Part shown: positions 47,486 through 56,799 of the stretch, piece by piece
Layout of the letters: every line of letters starts with the position of its first letter
Position numbering within the stretch: position 1 is the stretch's first letter
NCBI GenBank assembly: GCA_963850205.1
Contig: CAWKKJ010000022.1
Coordinates: 35,466 to 99,465 of the forward strand
DNA from: JACVRW01 sp963850205
Lineage (GTDB): Bacteria; Actinomycetota; Thermoleophilia; Solirubrobacterales; Thermoleophilaceae
DNA: 64,000 nt
Direction of reading: 5' to 3'
Translations under genes and position numbers: made by a program
The notes under the pieces: generated by a model
The model's input: the letters and a program-made list of their open reading frames with translations, nothing else
Told to the model about the DNA's origin: nothing
Database searches by the model: none

Positions 47486-48112
47486 ATGAACGAGGCAAGT
47501 CGACCGCCGGTGAACATCGCCGGACTGACTGAGGGTCTGCTGGAGGCGGAAGGTCCGACCGTGAAGGGGCTCGGCTGGCCGGACCGCGAAGGCATGGCGG
47601 TCCGGTTCGCACAGCTCCTGCGGCCTTTCGAGGTCGGAGACGAGCCGTTCACGGTCAACGACCTGGGCTGCGGGCTCGCGGACCTCTACGAGTTCATCAA
47701 GGACCACGGACTGCCGATGCGCGGGTATCGCGGCTACGAGCTGAGCGAGAAGATGCGCGGGCTCGCACGCGAGCGCGTGGGTGAAGACGGCGAGATCCTC
47801 AGCGCCGACCGAATCACCGAAACCGCCGACTACTCGTTCGCCTGTGGGATCTTCAACACCAAGCTGGAGGCAACCGACGAGCAGTGGCTCGACTACATGA
47901 AGTCGGTGGTCCGAAACCTCCACGAATACTCCGAGCGCGGCTTCGCCTTCAACTCGCTCAGCATCTATGTCGACTTTCAGGAGGACCACCACTTCCACGC
48001 GGATCCGGCGGAGCTGTTCACCTTCTGCAAGCGGGAGATCTCCCCACGGGTGGCGCTGCTGCACGACTACCCCCTTTGGGAGTGGACGATCGCCGTCCGC
48101 AAGAGCGAGTGA
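47486..48112 (+). CDS. Class I SAM-dependent methyltransferase
   Basis: A 208-residue protein from ATG 47486. SAM motif VNDLGCGLADLYEFI near residue 55, GYRGYELSEKMRGLARERV (adenosine-binding acidic turn), and SFACGIFNTKLE near 112. It is intact. The first gene after the graveyard, it has a 74-base upstream gap that may hold a promoter. It overlaps the following DegT aminotransferase (GTGA), so it belongs to the MTase-DegT-FemAB-epimerase-glycosyltransferase series and probably methylates the same sugar. Confidence 0.87.
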   Translation: MNEASRPPVNIAGLTEGLLEAEGPTVKGLGWPDREGMAVRFAQLLRPFEVGDEPFTVNDLGCGLADLYEFIKDHGLPMRGYRGYELSEKMRGLARERVGEDGEILSADRITETADYSFACGIFNTKLEATDEQWLDYMKSVVRNLHEYSERGFAFNSLSIYVDFQEDHHFHADPAELFTFCKREISPRVALLHDYPLWEWTIAVRKSE

Positions 48113-49368
48113 ACGGCTCCAGACAGCCAAGCGAGTCGAGCGGCACCGCGACCGAGGCAGCACCCAGCGAGCATCCCGGCGCGGCGGCGACGAGCGCTGC
48201 GGATCCCGATCACCAAGCCCGCAATCGGGGAGGCCGAGAAGCGCGCGCGATTCTCGAGCCGCTCGAGAGCGGGTGGGTGGTTCAGGGCCCGCGCGTTCAG
48301 GAGTTCGAGCGACTGTTCGGGGAATACGTCGGCGCCGGGAATGGGGTGGCGACGACATCCTGCACCACCGCCCTGCATCTGGCGGTGGCCGTCCTCGGCC
48401 TGAAGCCTGGCGATGAGGTCCTGGTGCCGGCATTCACCTGGGTCTTGGCGGCGAACGTCGTCGAGTACATGGGCGCGACACCGGTCTTCTGCGACGTCGA
48501 CCTGCGGACGTTCAGAATCGACCCGGCACGCTTCGAAAAGGCCGTTGGGCCCAACACGGTGGGGATGATCCCGGTGCACCTGTTCGGCCTGTGCGCCGAG
48601 ATGGACCCGGTCAACGAGATCGCGCGCAAGCACGGCCTCTGGGTGATCGAGGACGCAGCTTGCTGCTTCGGCGCCTGGCAGGACGGGCGTCACGCCGGCA
48701 CTCTGGGCGACATCGGCGCCTTCAGCTTCCACCCGCGCAAGTCGATCACCACCGGTGAGGGCGGGATGCTGATCACGGACGACGACGAGCGAGCCGAGCT
48801 CGCCCGGACGCTGCGCGAGCATGGGGGGGATCGCAGTGACCTCGCGCCGCACGAGACGGCCCGCAGCTTCCTGCTAGCCGACTTCGAGCACCTTGGCTAC
48901 AACTACCGGATGAGGGACATCCAGGGTGCGCTCGGCTGCGCGCAGATGGAACGCGCCGACGAGCTCCTGGACGAGCGCCGCCGACTCGCCGCCCGCTACG
49001 CCGAGGCCCTCGCCGGGCTCGACTGGCTCGCCACCCCTGAAGTCCCGGACGGCAACGTTCACGGCTATCAGTCCTATGTCTGCCTCTACGGTGGCGAACC
49101 CACGATGGCCTCGCTCGCACGGCAGCACAGCTCGCGCAACGAGCTGATGCTCCGTCTCGAGCAGCGCGGGATCGCGACCAGGCAAGGGACCCACGCGCCG
49201 GTCGCCACGGGCTACTACTCGCGCAAGTACGGGCTCCGTGAGGAGGACTTTCCCGCCGCCGTGCTGGCCGAGCGACTGAGCATCGCGCTTCCGCTCTACC
49301 CGGGGATGAGCGACGCCGACCAGGACCTCGTGGTCGAGGAACTGCTCGCGGCGTACGGGGAGGGCTGA
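48109..49368 (+). CDS. DegT/DnrJ/EryC1/StrS aminotransferase (copy 2)
   Basis: About 419 residues from GTG 48109. TTSCTTALHLAVAVLGLKPG, VLVPAFTWVLAANVVEYMG, IEDAACCFGAWQDGRHAG, the PLP lysine in FSFHPRKSITTGEGGML and the C-terminal GIATRQGTHAPVATGYY. Between about 48195 and 48235 the written frame is nonsense (DPDHQARNRGG), whereas the next frame gives the expected RIPITKPAIGEAEA; two compensating indels are likely. It is very like copy 1 at 39069, which suggests duplication or two related amino sugars. It is followed by the FemAB-like gene after eight bases. Confidence 0.9.
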   Translation: MNGSRQPSESSGTATEAAPSEHPGAAATSAADPDHQARNRGGREARAILEPLESGWVVQGPRVQEFERLFGEYVGAGNGVATTSCTTALHLAVAVLGLKPGDEVLVPAFTWVLAANVVEYMGATPVFCDVDLRTFRIDPARFEKAVGPNTVGMIPVHLFGLCAEMDPVNEIARKHGLWVIEDAACCFGAWQDGRHAGTLGDIGAFSFHPRKSITTGEGGMLITDDDERAELARTLREHGGDRSDLAPHETARSFLLADFEHLGYNYRMRDIQGALGCAQMERADELLDERRRLAARYAEALAGLDWLATPEVPDGNVHGYQSYVCLYGGEPTMASLARQHSSRNELMLRLEQRGIATRQGTHAPVATGYYSRKYGLREEDFPAAVLAERLSIALPLYPGMSDADQDLVVEELLAAYGEG

Positions 49369-49376
49369 GGTCGACG

Positions 49377-50423
49377 ATGATCGAGGTGGAGGCCCTCGCG
49401 CCGGGCGAGGACGAGGCGTGGGACGCCTTCCTGCTCGGCAGCGACGGGGGGCTGATCTATTACTCCAGCCGCTTCCGCGACCTGCTGGTGGACGAGCTCG
49501 GCTGCAAGCCCGAGTACCTCGTCGCCCGCGAGGGTGGCGAGATCCGGGGAGTGCTGCCGCTGATGTGGAGTGATGACGCCGGCGATCGGGTGCTGAACTC
49601 ACTCCCCTACTACGGGAGCCACGGAGCGCCGCTAACATCGTCGCAGGACGCCGAGCGCGCCCTGATCGATGCGTGGAACGAACGGGCCGCGGACCCACGC
49701 ACACTCGCAGCGACGATGGTTGCGAACCCCTTCCGGGATTCCGAGCCGCTCGAGCCGGAGCACGAGCTGACCGACCGCAGGATCAGCCAGGTGACCGCGC
49801 TGCCCGACGCTCCGAACGAGGACGACATTCTCACTCTGGTCGAATCGAGCGCGCGCCGCAACGCACGCAAGGCCGCGCGGGCCGGAATCGAGATCGAGAC
49901 CGATGCCTCGGCGTGGTCGGACCTCCACGAGATCCATCAGGCGAACATGACCGCAATGGGCGGCCTGGCCAAGTCGCGCGGGTTCTTCGAAGCGGTCACC
50001 CGCCATCTGCGGCCGGGAGAGGACTTCGACCTCTGGGCTGCCCGGCTGGACGGTGAGACGATTGCGGGCCTACTCGTGCTCCACTTCGGCGGGGTGAGCG
50101 AATACTTCACTCCGGCCACTCGTTACGAAAATCGATCGGACCAGCCGCTGGCGCTGATCCTGGTGAAGGCGATGGTCGCCGCGGCGGCAAGGGGTTCCCG
50201 GCGATGGAACTGGGGCGGCACCTGGAGCAACCAGGACGGGGTCTACCGGTTCAAGCGCAAGTGGGGCGCCACCGAGGGCGCATACACCTACTTCGTCCGC
50301 GTCAATGACCAGTCACTGCTGGACGCGCGCCCGGACCAGCTCCGGGAACGCTTTCCCCACTTCTACGTCGCGCCGTTCTCGGCGCTTAGGTCGCAGTCAC
50401 TGACCGCTGGTGACGGCCGATGA
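49377..50423 (+). CDS. FemAB-like GNAT-fold transferase
   Basis: A 348-residue intact protein from ATG 49377. Landmarks are LIYYSSRFRDLLVDELGCKP, LNSLPYYGSHGAPLTSS, ESSARRNARKAARAGIEIE, SEYFTPATRYENRSDQPLAL and WNWGGTWSNQDGVYRFKRKW. These match the peptidoglycan-bridge/FemAB-related acetyltransferase-fold family. Such enzymes transfer amino acids from aminoacyl-tRNA, or acyl groups, to amines. In this setting an amino sugar made by the adjacent DegT enzyme is a reasonable acceptor. It overlaps the next epimerase gene (ATGA). A second copy is fused to asparagine synthase at 53689-55759. Confidence 0.85.
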   Translation: MIEVEALAPGEDEAWDAFLLGSDGGLIYYSSRFRDLLVDELGCKPEYLVAREGGEIRGVLPLMWSDDAGDRVLNSLPYYGSHGAPLTSSQDAERALIDAWNERAADPRTLAATMVANPFRDSEPLEPEHELTDRRISQVTALPDAPNEDDILTLVESSARRNARKAARAGIEIETDASAWSDLHEIHQANMTAMGGLAKSRGFFEAVTRHLRPGEDFDLWAARLDGETIAGLLVLHFGGVSEYFTPATRYENRSDQPLALILVKAMVAAAARGSRRWNWGGTWSNQDGVYRFKRKWGATEGAYTYFVRVNDQSLLDARPDQLRERFPHFYVAPFSALRSQSLTAGDGR

Positions 50424-51312
50424 AGATCCTGATCACCGGCGCAACCGGCTTGATCGGACGCCACCTCGTCGCCCGGATGGCGCCACGGCACGAGCTGGTC
50501 TGCATCTCGCGATCCGGGCCGGATGCCGAACTCGCTTGGGCCGCGGAGCGGCGGTGGCTGGACCTGGCCGAGGCGATCGAGCCAGGGCGGCTGCCTGGGC
50601 CTCGACGGGATCGTCCACCTCGTCCAGTCCGATCCCTACCGCGACTTCCCGACGGGATGGAGGATCTGTTCGCCGTCAACGTTCGCAGCATTCTCGACCT
50701 GCTCGAGTACGGCCGCTGGGCCGGGGCGAGGTCCTTCGTGCTCGCCTCGACGGGGGCTGCTACGAGCCCGGCCCCGATCCGGTCCGCGAGGACTCCGCGC
50801 TGCGGCCCACCGGCCCCTACTTCCGCCCGAAGCGGATGGCCGAGCTGCTCGCGGAGAACTACGCGGGTCTGCTCGGTGGCGCGATCCTGCGGCTCTTCTC
50901 CGTCTATGGGCCTGGTCCCGGGACGAGGCTCGTGACCCGGCTCGCGCAGAGGATCCTCGAGGGCGAGGAGATCGTGATCGAGGGAGAGCCGGGAATGAGG
51001 CTGAACCCGATCTTCGCCGACGACGCGGCCGCGGCGCTCGAGGCCGCACTGGGCCTCGAGCGGCAGGAGGTAGTGAATGTTGCCGGCTCGGAGGTCGTCA
51101 CCGTCAGCGAGCTCGTCGACCGCCTCGGCGCCGCGCTCAACCGCCCTGCCGAGATCCGGTACACCGGGGATCGACCGGGGGACCTGTTCGCCGACACGGC
51201 GCGGATGCGCGACCGCCTCGGCGTCATTCCGGGGATGTTGCTCGACGACGGGCTCGCCACGGTCGCGCGCTCGATCGGCGCCGCGTCAGCTCGCGCTCCG
51301 GGCGGGACCTGA
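50420..51312 (+). CDS. NAD-dependent sugar epimerase/dehydratase (short type), three frameshifts
   Basis: ATG 50420. Nucleotide site ILITGATGLIGRHLVARM, LDGIVHLVQSDPYRDF, FVLASTGGCYEPGPDPVRED, YFRPKRMAELLAENY in the catalytic YxxxK position, MRLNPIFADDAAAALEAAL and NVAGSEVVTVSELVDRLG. Breaks: extra G near 50600, missing base near 50655, missing G near 50757. The repaired product of about 297 residues parallels the enzyme at 42194. The stop TGA is at 51310, about 100 bases before the glycosyltransferase ATG, though coding similarity of the latter begins earlier. Confidence 0.87.
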
Positions 51313-51409
51313 TCTGCCCGGCCCAGTTCGGGATCAGCTGCAACGCGTCGGCCATCGCGCGAAGGACGCGCTCTGGCACCTGCGGCATAGGATCGAGACG
51401 GCTCTCGCT

Positions 51410-52594
51410 ATGGCGGCCGCGGCCGCTGCGCTGGTGGCGCTCGCGCTCGTCGAGCATTGCAGGACGGCTTGGCGACGACTGCGCCGCCGGCGCCCGAGGT
51501 TGATCTGGGGCCCGACCCCGATTATCAGCAACAAGTACTGGTCGCTGTCGATGCGCCACGTCGGGTACGAGAGCCTCACCGTGGCGCAAACCGTCTATCC
51601 GGCGCACGAGCGGTCCGACTTCGACGTCCACTGGGACGAGTTGACCCGCCACCGACTGCCCGCCCCCCTTCGCGCTTACGCGCCGTTCGTGTGGGCCCTG
51701 CGGCATGGCGACGTCTTCATGCTCTACTTCGACGGAGGCTTTCTCCGTGGGACCTCCTTCGAATGGTGGGAGTACCCGTTGATGCGCCTCGCGGGGAAGC
51801 GGATCGTGGTCTCCCCATACGGCGGGGACATCGCGGTGCCGGGCCATCTGCGCGGTGTCGAGGAGGTCTTGCTGGCGGACTACCCGCACCTGCTGGAGCA
51901 TGCTGAGCTCACCGAACGTCGCGTCCTGCACTCGCTGAAGCACGCACGGGTCAGCGTCCTCACCACCTCGCAGGGCTTCCAGCCGGTCTACAACGCGATC
52001 TGGGGAAACCAGCTCGCGATCGACACCGATGTCTGGAGTACCGCCGATGGAGGCTCGGACGCCGACGGTAGCGGAACTCCCGTCACCATCGTCCATGCCC
52101 CGAACCACCGCGCCACCAAGGGGACCCCGTTCCTCGAGCGCGCCGTCCATCAGTTGTGCGACGAGGGCCTGGAGGTCGACCTGAGGATCTACGAAGGGCG
52201 ACCGAATGCCGAAGTGCGCGAAGCGGTGCTGGCTAGCGACATCGTCGCCGACCAGTTCCTGATGGAGGGCTACGGCCAGTTCGCTGTCGAGGGAATGGCT
52301 GCGGGGAAGCCCGTGCTCGCGAACATGAGCGCCCTTCCTGAGATCTTCCGCGGCACCGCCCAGGTGCGCGCCTGCCCGATCGTCGACACCGATCCCGAGA
52401 CGCTGGCGGAGAACCTACGCACCCTGATCCGCGATCCTCAGCTTCGCCGCAGGATCGGGAGGGCGAGCCGCGAGTTCATCCTCAAGTACCACTCCTACGA
52501 CGCGGTCGGCAGGGACTGGGCGGCGATCGTCGAGTTCGCCTGGCGAGGCCGGCCACTGCCAGACCCCCTCGCCGTCCCGAAAGCGAGTTCGTGA
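51410..52594 (+). CDS. Glycosyltransferase family 4-type enzyme
   Basis: ATG 51410 gives 394 residues and begins with a hydrophobic anchor AAAAALVALALVEHC. In-frame sequence upstream to about 51313 (GHRAKDALWHLRHRIETALA) looks coding, so the true start may be lost to an indel at the preceding stop. Later segments are VFMLYFDGGFLRGTSFEW, GKRIVVSPYGGDIAVPGHL, VTIVHAPNHRATKGTPFLE, the donor-site GYGQFAVEGMAAGKPVLAN and a YHSYDAVGRDWA tail. It is complete, unlike its relative at 43078-43512. It acts at the cytosolic membrane face on the lipid-linked glycan. Confidence 0.87.
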   Translation: MAAAAAALVALALVEHCRTAWRRLRRRRPRLIWGPTPIISNKYWSLSMRHVGYESLTVAQTVYPAHERSDFDVHWDELTRHRLPAPLRAYAPFVWALRHGDVFMLYFDGGFLRGTSFEWWEYPLMRLAGKRIVVSPYGGDIAVPGHLRGVEEVLLADYPHLLEHAELTERRVLHSLKHARVSVLTTSQGFQPVYNAIWGNQLAIDTDVWSTADGGSDADGSGTPVTIVHAPNHRATKGTPFLERAVHQLCDEGLEVDLRIYEGRPNAEVREAVLASDIVADQFLMEGYGQFAVEGMAAGKPVLANMSALPEIFRGTAQVRACPIVDTDPETLAENLRTLIRDPQLRRRIGRASREFILKYHSYDAVGRDWAAIVEFAWRGRPLPDPLAVPKASS

Positions 52595-53659
52595 TCAGCG
52601 CCTGCGGGCGCCGATCGTGATGCCGGCCTCCTCGACGCGCTCGCGCTCGATCTCGAGCCCGGCCGCCTCGCACCATTCCCGCACCTCTTCGGGCGATTGC
52701 CGGTGAGCGTTTCGCGGGGCGTACCAGTCGTAGTTGATGTGGTTCATCTCCTCGAGGTCGAGATCCGGATCGTAGTACGCCTTGAAGACGTGCCAGTAGA
52801 ACAGCCGCTGGAGATCGATCGGTCCGGCCGGGATCTCGAGCAGGTCGATGTCTTCGGGGACGTCCACCTCGACCTCGAGCTCGCCGAGCGCCTTGCCGAG
52901 CTTGGTCAGCGGCTCGAGCGCCTTCCACGCCTCCTCGGGCGGCATGTCGACGACCTTGTCGCGGACATAGTCATCGGTGAACTCCCGGATCGGTCCCTTG
53001 CGCCGATACACGTAGAAGAGAAAGCGCCCGCCGGGGTTGAGCAGCGGCGCAAGCGCCTCGATCGCGCCCTGGGTCGAGTCGGTGTGGTGGAGGACCCCCT
53101 CCGAGAAGATCACGTCGACGGACTCGGGCGCGAGCGGGAGTTGAACCAGGTCGGATTGGATGAATCCCGCATCCAGGTCGCGCTCGCCGAACCGCTTCGC
53201 AGCGACGTCGACGGCGCTGGAGATATCGGCGCCTATGTAGCGGATCTTCGGCAGGACCCCCTCGAACAGCAGCAGGGCGCTCATCGCCGCGCCGCAGCCA
53301 GCGTCGAGTACGACAGGGTGCTCGCCGTACTGATCCCACCAGGGCGCGGCGGAGACGTCCCCATAGCGCTCGATCAGCCACCGCTTCATCCGCGCGAGGG
53401 ACGCGTCGCTCTCGAACGTCTCGCGCTGGTGCCATTTGAAGCCGAAGGCGTCCGACGTCTGCGCCTGGGCGTCCGAAACCTCGCTCCGCTCCCGCAGGAT
53501 CCCTTCGCGGAGCTCGTAGGTCCGGCCGCGGATCTCGACCTCCCCGCCCTCTTGGGGAAGCGCGACGCCGAGCATCTCCGGAAACCACGGGGTCGTGCGG
53601 AGAGCTTCAGGCTGAGAGGAAGTTGTGGCGGTCTTGGCGTTAGAGATCTGGTCGGCCAT
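52595..53659 (-). CDS. SAM-dependent methyltransferase
   Basis: A 354-residue intact protein. Residues 40-60 (GGEVEIRGRTYELREGILR) form a small N-terminal domain. The SAM core starts at VVLDAGCGAAMSALLLFEG near residue 120, followed by IGADISSAVDVAAKRF, VDVIFSEGVLHHTDSTQGAI and GGRFLFYVYRRKG. It lies 29 bases after the FemAB-AsnB chimera on the same strand and is tail-to-tail with the glycosyltransferase at 52594 with no gap. The family covers O- and C-methyltransferases of sugars and small molecules. Confidence 0.9.
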   Translation of the reverse strand: MADQISNAKTATTSSQPEALRTTPWFPEMLGVALPQEGGEVEIRGRTYELREGILRERSEVSDAQAQTSDAFGFKWHQRETFESDASLARMKRWLIERYGDVSAAPWWDQYGEHPVVLDAGCGAAMSALLLFEGVLPKIRYIGADISSAVDVAAKRFGERDLDAGFIQSDLVQLPLAPESVDVIFSEGVLHHTDSTQGAIEALAPLLNPGGRFLFYVYRRKGPIREFTDDYVRDKVVDMPPEEAWKALEPLTKLGKALGELEVEVDVPEDIDLLEIPAGPIDLQRLFYWHVFKAYYDPDLDLEEMNHINYDWYAPRNAHRQSPEEVREWCEAAGLEIERERVEEAGITIGARRR

Positions 53660-53688
53660 GCCGATCCGCCACGGTAGCGGGGCGGGTG

Positions 53689-55759
53689 TCAGGGACGCTC
53701 GCCGCCGAGGAAGATCCGGACCACTCCTCGAAGCTGAGCAGCGCCCAGAGCAGGAGCCGGCGATTCTCGTGGCCCTCGAGATGCTCGGCCAACAGCGGCT
53801 GCACGCCCGCAGGATCGAGGAACTAGTAGATCGCCGCGTCCGCTGACATCAGCACCGCCGGACGTAGCGATGCTGTCGCCGCGGAACCAGCTCGCATCTG
53901 GCCCCGAGAACCCGCGCTTCACCTGGTTCATGATCTCGTCCGGCACGTAGCGGCTCATCACCTTGCGGAGCAGGAGCTTGCCGTCGCGGGTCTCGTGGAA
54001 GTAGGCCTTCGTCTTCGGGCCGGGCACGTTCTCGTTTAGCTCCACCACGTGCTGCAGGTCCCGCAGCTTCATGTGTATGGGCAACCGATGGGCGAACTCG
54101 ACCAGGTCGTTGTCGAGCAGTGGAACCGGTTCTCGAGGCTGTGGGCCATGCTGAGCTTGTCCTCGACGACGAAGAGGCCGTTCAGGAAGGTCCTCGCCTC
54201 CAGATACCGGGAGTGATCGACGTACTCCTCGGGACTCTGCGGGTGCCCGTGAGTTGGGGCGCGCCCGTTTGAAGATCTCGATTTTCGGTAGGTCCTGCAC
54301 CTCGCGCCAGACCTCGGGCCGGAAGAACCCGGCCAGCAGGCTGTTTGGGGATCAGCCGGTGCCAGAACCGGTAGTACTTCTCGACGTAATCGTCGAAGTC
54401 CTGATTGACGACCGCGCGGTAGTAGCGCCACGGGTAGCCCGCGAAGAGCTCGTCTCCGCCGCGACCCGGTCAACACGAGCTTGACGAAACGACTCGCGAG
54501 GCGGGCGAGGTAGTAGTTCGGATAGCTCTGGCCGACGGGCAGGTCCTCGAGGTGCCAGACCAGGGACGGGAGGCAGCGCTCCATGTCGCCCGACTTGAGT
54601 ACCGCCTCGTAGTGCCGACTCCTCGCGAGGGAGGAGAGGGCCTCAGCCTTCTTCCGTTCGTCGTCTCCGGACTCGAGTCCAAATCGCGAGGTCATATCGA
54701 AGCCCCAACCGTGAAGGTGTTCATATCCGGAAGCGAGCGGGCCGCGAGCGCCGTCACCGTCCCGGAGTCCATTCCGCCGCTCAGCTGTGCCCCAACGGGC
54801 ACGCCCGCGACCAGCTGCCGCTCGACCGCCTGCTGCAGCAGCCAGCGACCGGTCGTTGAGCTTGACGAAGTAGCGATACCGCTGCTCGCGCGCGCCCCAC
54901 ACTTGCGCTTGAAGCGCAGAACCCCCTCCTGGTGAGCCACGTGCCGCCCCAGTTCCACCACGAGCAGCCACGCGCGACCGCGTCCGTGAGGGCCTGGTCG
55001 AGGATCGCCGCCAACGGCTGCGCCGGACGGTGGTCGTGCTCGGTCGCGGGCGTGATGTACTCGGCGACGCCGCCGAACCAGAACATGAGCAGCGCCGCCA
55101 CGACGGCTCCATCGAGGCGGGAGACATAGACGTCGTACTCGTCGCCGGCCCGGAAGTGCCGTGCCACCGCGCCAAAAAAGGCGGGCTCCTTGGCCAGCCC
55201 GCCGATCTCCGCCATGTTCGCGCGGTGGATGCTGCAGAGCGCTTCCATCTCGCCGGCGTCTCGGCTCACCACGACGCCGAGCCGGTGCGCCTTGCGAACG
55301 TTCCGCCGGGCGCTCGACTCGACCGTGACCGGTGGCAGGGCGGTCGCCTGGTTGATGCGCTCGTCCTGAAGGTCGTGCACCGGGTCGGGCACTGAATCGG
55401 TGCTGAACGGATTGGCCACCAACGTCGCGGCGGCAGTGCCGCGATCGGTGGCGCGGTCGTTCCAGGCCGCGAGCAGCGTGGCGCGGGCCTGTGGGTTCGC
55501 TGCCAGCACCGACCCGTGGCTGCCGTAGTACGGCAGCGAGTTGGCGGTCCGCCGGCCCACCTGCCTCCGCCCACATGATCGGCAGGACGCCGCGGATCTC
55601 CCCGCCATCCACGGCGAGAAGATGTTCAGGCCGACATCCGAGATGCGCGACGAGCACATCCCGGTACGGCAGCGAGTGATAGAGGAGCCCGTCCGGCCGG
55701 GACTGCACAAAGGCCGTGTACTGGTCCTCGAGCCGCTCGGTGAGCGTCGTCAGCTCCAC
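53689..55759 (-). CDS. FemAB-like/asparagine-synthase chimera, frame-disrupted
   Basis: GTG 55759 starts a FemAB-like protein (LLYHSLPYRDVLVAHLGC, NSLPYYGSHGSVLAA, ESSARRNVRKAHRLG, WNWGGTW, YRYFVKLNDRSL). At about 54843 it passes directly into the synthetase half of asparagine synthase: LLQQAVERQLVAGVPVGAQL, SGGMDSGTVTALAA, FDMTSRFGLESGDDERKKAE and RLPIHMKLRDLQHVVELNEN, ending FLGGERP at 53689. The glutaminase domain and the last 50 FemAB residues are missing. Frame changes are near 55555, 54930, 54845, 54700, 54470, 54350, 54125 and 53870. Deletion between neighbouring genes is the simplest origin; activity is doubtful. Confidence 0.8.
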
Positions 55760-55923
55760 GACGCTGCTTGCGGCGCAGAGCTCGTCGCCGAACCGCGCGC
55801 AGCGCGCGTCGCCATGCTCCTGTGGGTCGCCACCATAGATCGAGGAGAGTAGCCGCGGCCATGCCCGCAGAGGTCGGTGCTCGGGTCTCGCGCGGCGGGA
55901 GGCTAATACCCTTCTGGGCCCGG

Positions 55924-56788
55924 ATGACGACGGCCGTCGATCAATACTGGACCCGCCATACCGTTCGCGCGGAGCGCTTCCGCAGCCGGCGCGCCTCCGA
56001 GCGCAACCTCGAATGGCGGTTCGAGCAGTACCCGCTGTTCCGCGAGTTCTCGGGGCTGTGGGGCGAGCACGACGGCGAGGTGATCCTCGACTACGGCTGC
56101 GGGCCCGGCAACGACCTCGTCGGCTACGCGCTTTACACCGGCGCGCGCCGCATCGTCGGCGTCGACGTGTCGCCGCGCGCGCTGGAGCTGGCGCGTGACC
56201 GGCTCGCGCTACACGGGATCGATCCGGAGCGAGTCGAGCTGCTGCAGGGCAGCGACGCGAGCGTCGCGATTCCGCTCGATGACGCGTCGGTCGACTTCGT
56301 GCAGAGCCAGGGAGTCCTCCATCACACCAGTGACCCCGAGGCGATCCTGCGCGAGCTCCATCGGGTGCTGCGCCCCGGCGGACGAGGGCTGATCATGGTC
56401 TACAACCGCGCCAGCCTGTGGTTCCACCTGTACACGGCGTACGAGAAGATGATCGTCGAGGACGCCTTCCCCGGGCTCGACGTGCACGAGGCGTTCCGTC
56501 GCAACACGGACGGGCCGGAGTGCCCGATCTCGCGGAGCTACCCGCCGGCCGAGTGGGTCGCGCCTTTGCGAGGCCGCAGGCTTCGAGGCCGAGTTCGTCG
56601 GCGGCTACCCGTCCAACAACGAACTGCGTGCGCTCGAGCAGTCCTGGGCGCAGGCGATCGCGGACCCCCGGCTGGGCGCCGAGCACCGCGACTTCCTGCG
56701 CTCCCTGACGTTCGACTTCGCGGGGCGACCGATGTACCAAGGCGCCCACGCCGGCATCGGCGGCACGTACCACCTGCGCAAGCACTGA
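55924..56788 (+). CDS. Class I SAM-dependent methyltransferase, one frameshift
   Basis: ATG 55924 (MTTAVDQYWTRHTVRAERF). SAM motif VILDYGCGPGNDLVGYALY near residue 57, VGVDVSPRALELARDRL, VDFVQSQGVLHHTSDPEAIL and GGRGLIMVYNRASLWFHLY. An extra base near 56568 shifts the frame; the other frame gives LCEAAGFEAEFVGGYPSNNE and ends at TGA 56786. Upstream, 164 bases separate it from the divergent chimera and show no gene. It leads the final glycosyltransferase series. Confidence 0.87.
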
Positions 56789-56799
56789 CGGCTAACCGC

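Noticed and set aside
55768..55923. N-terminal extension of the methyltransferase at 55924
   Set aside because: The upstream in-frame residues are arginine-rich and lie antisense to the start region of the chimera; the family sequence begins at ATG 55924.
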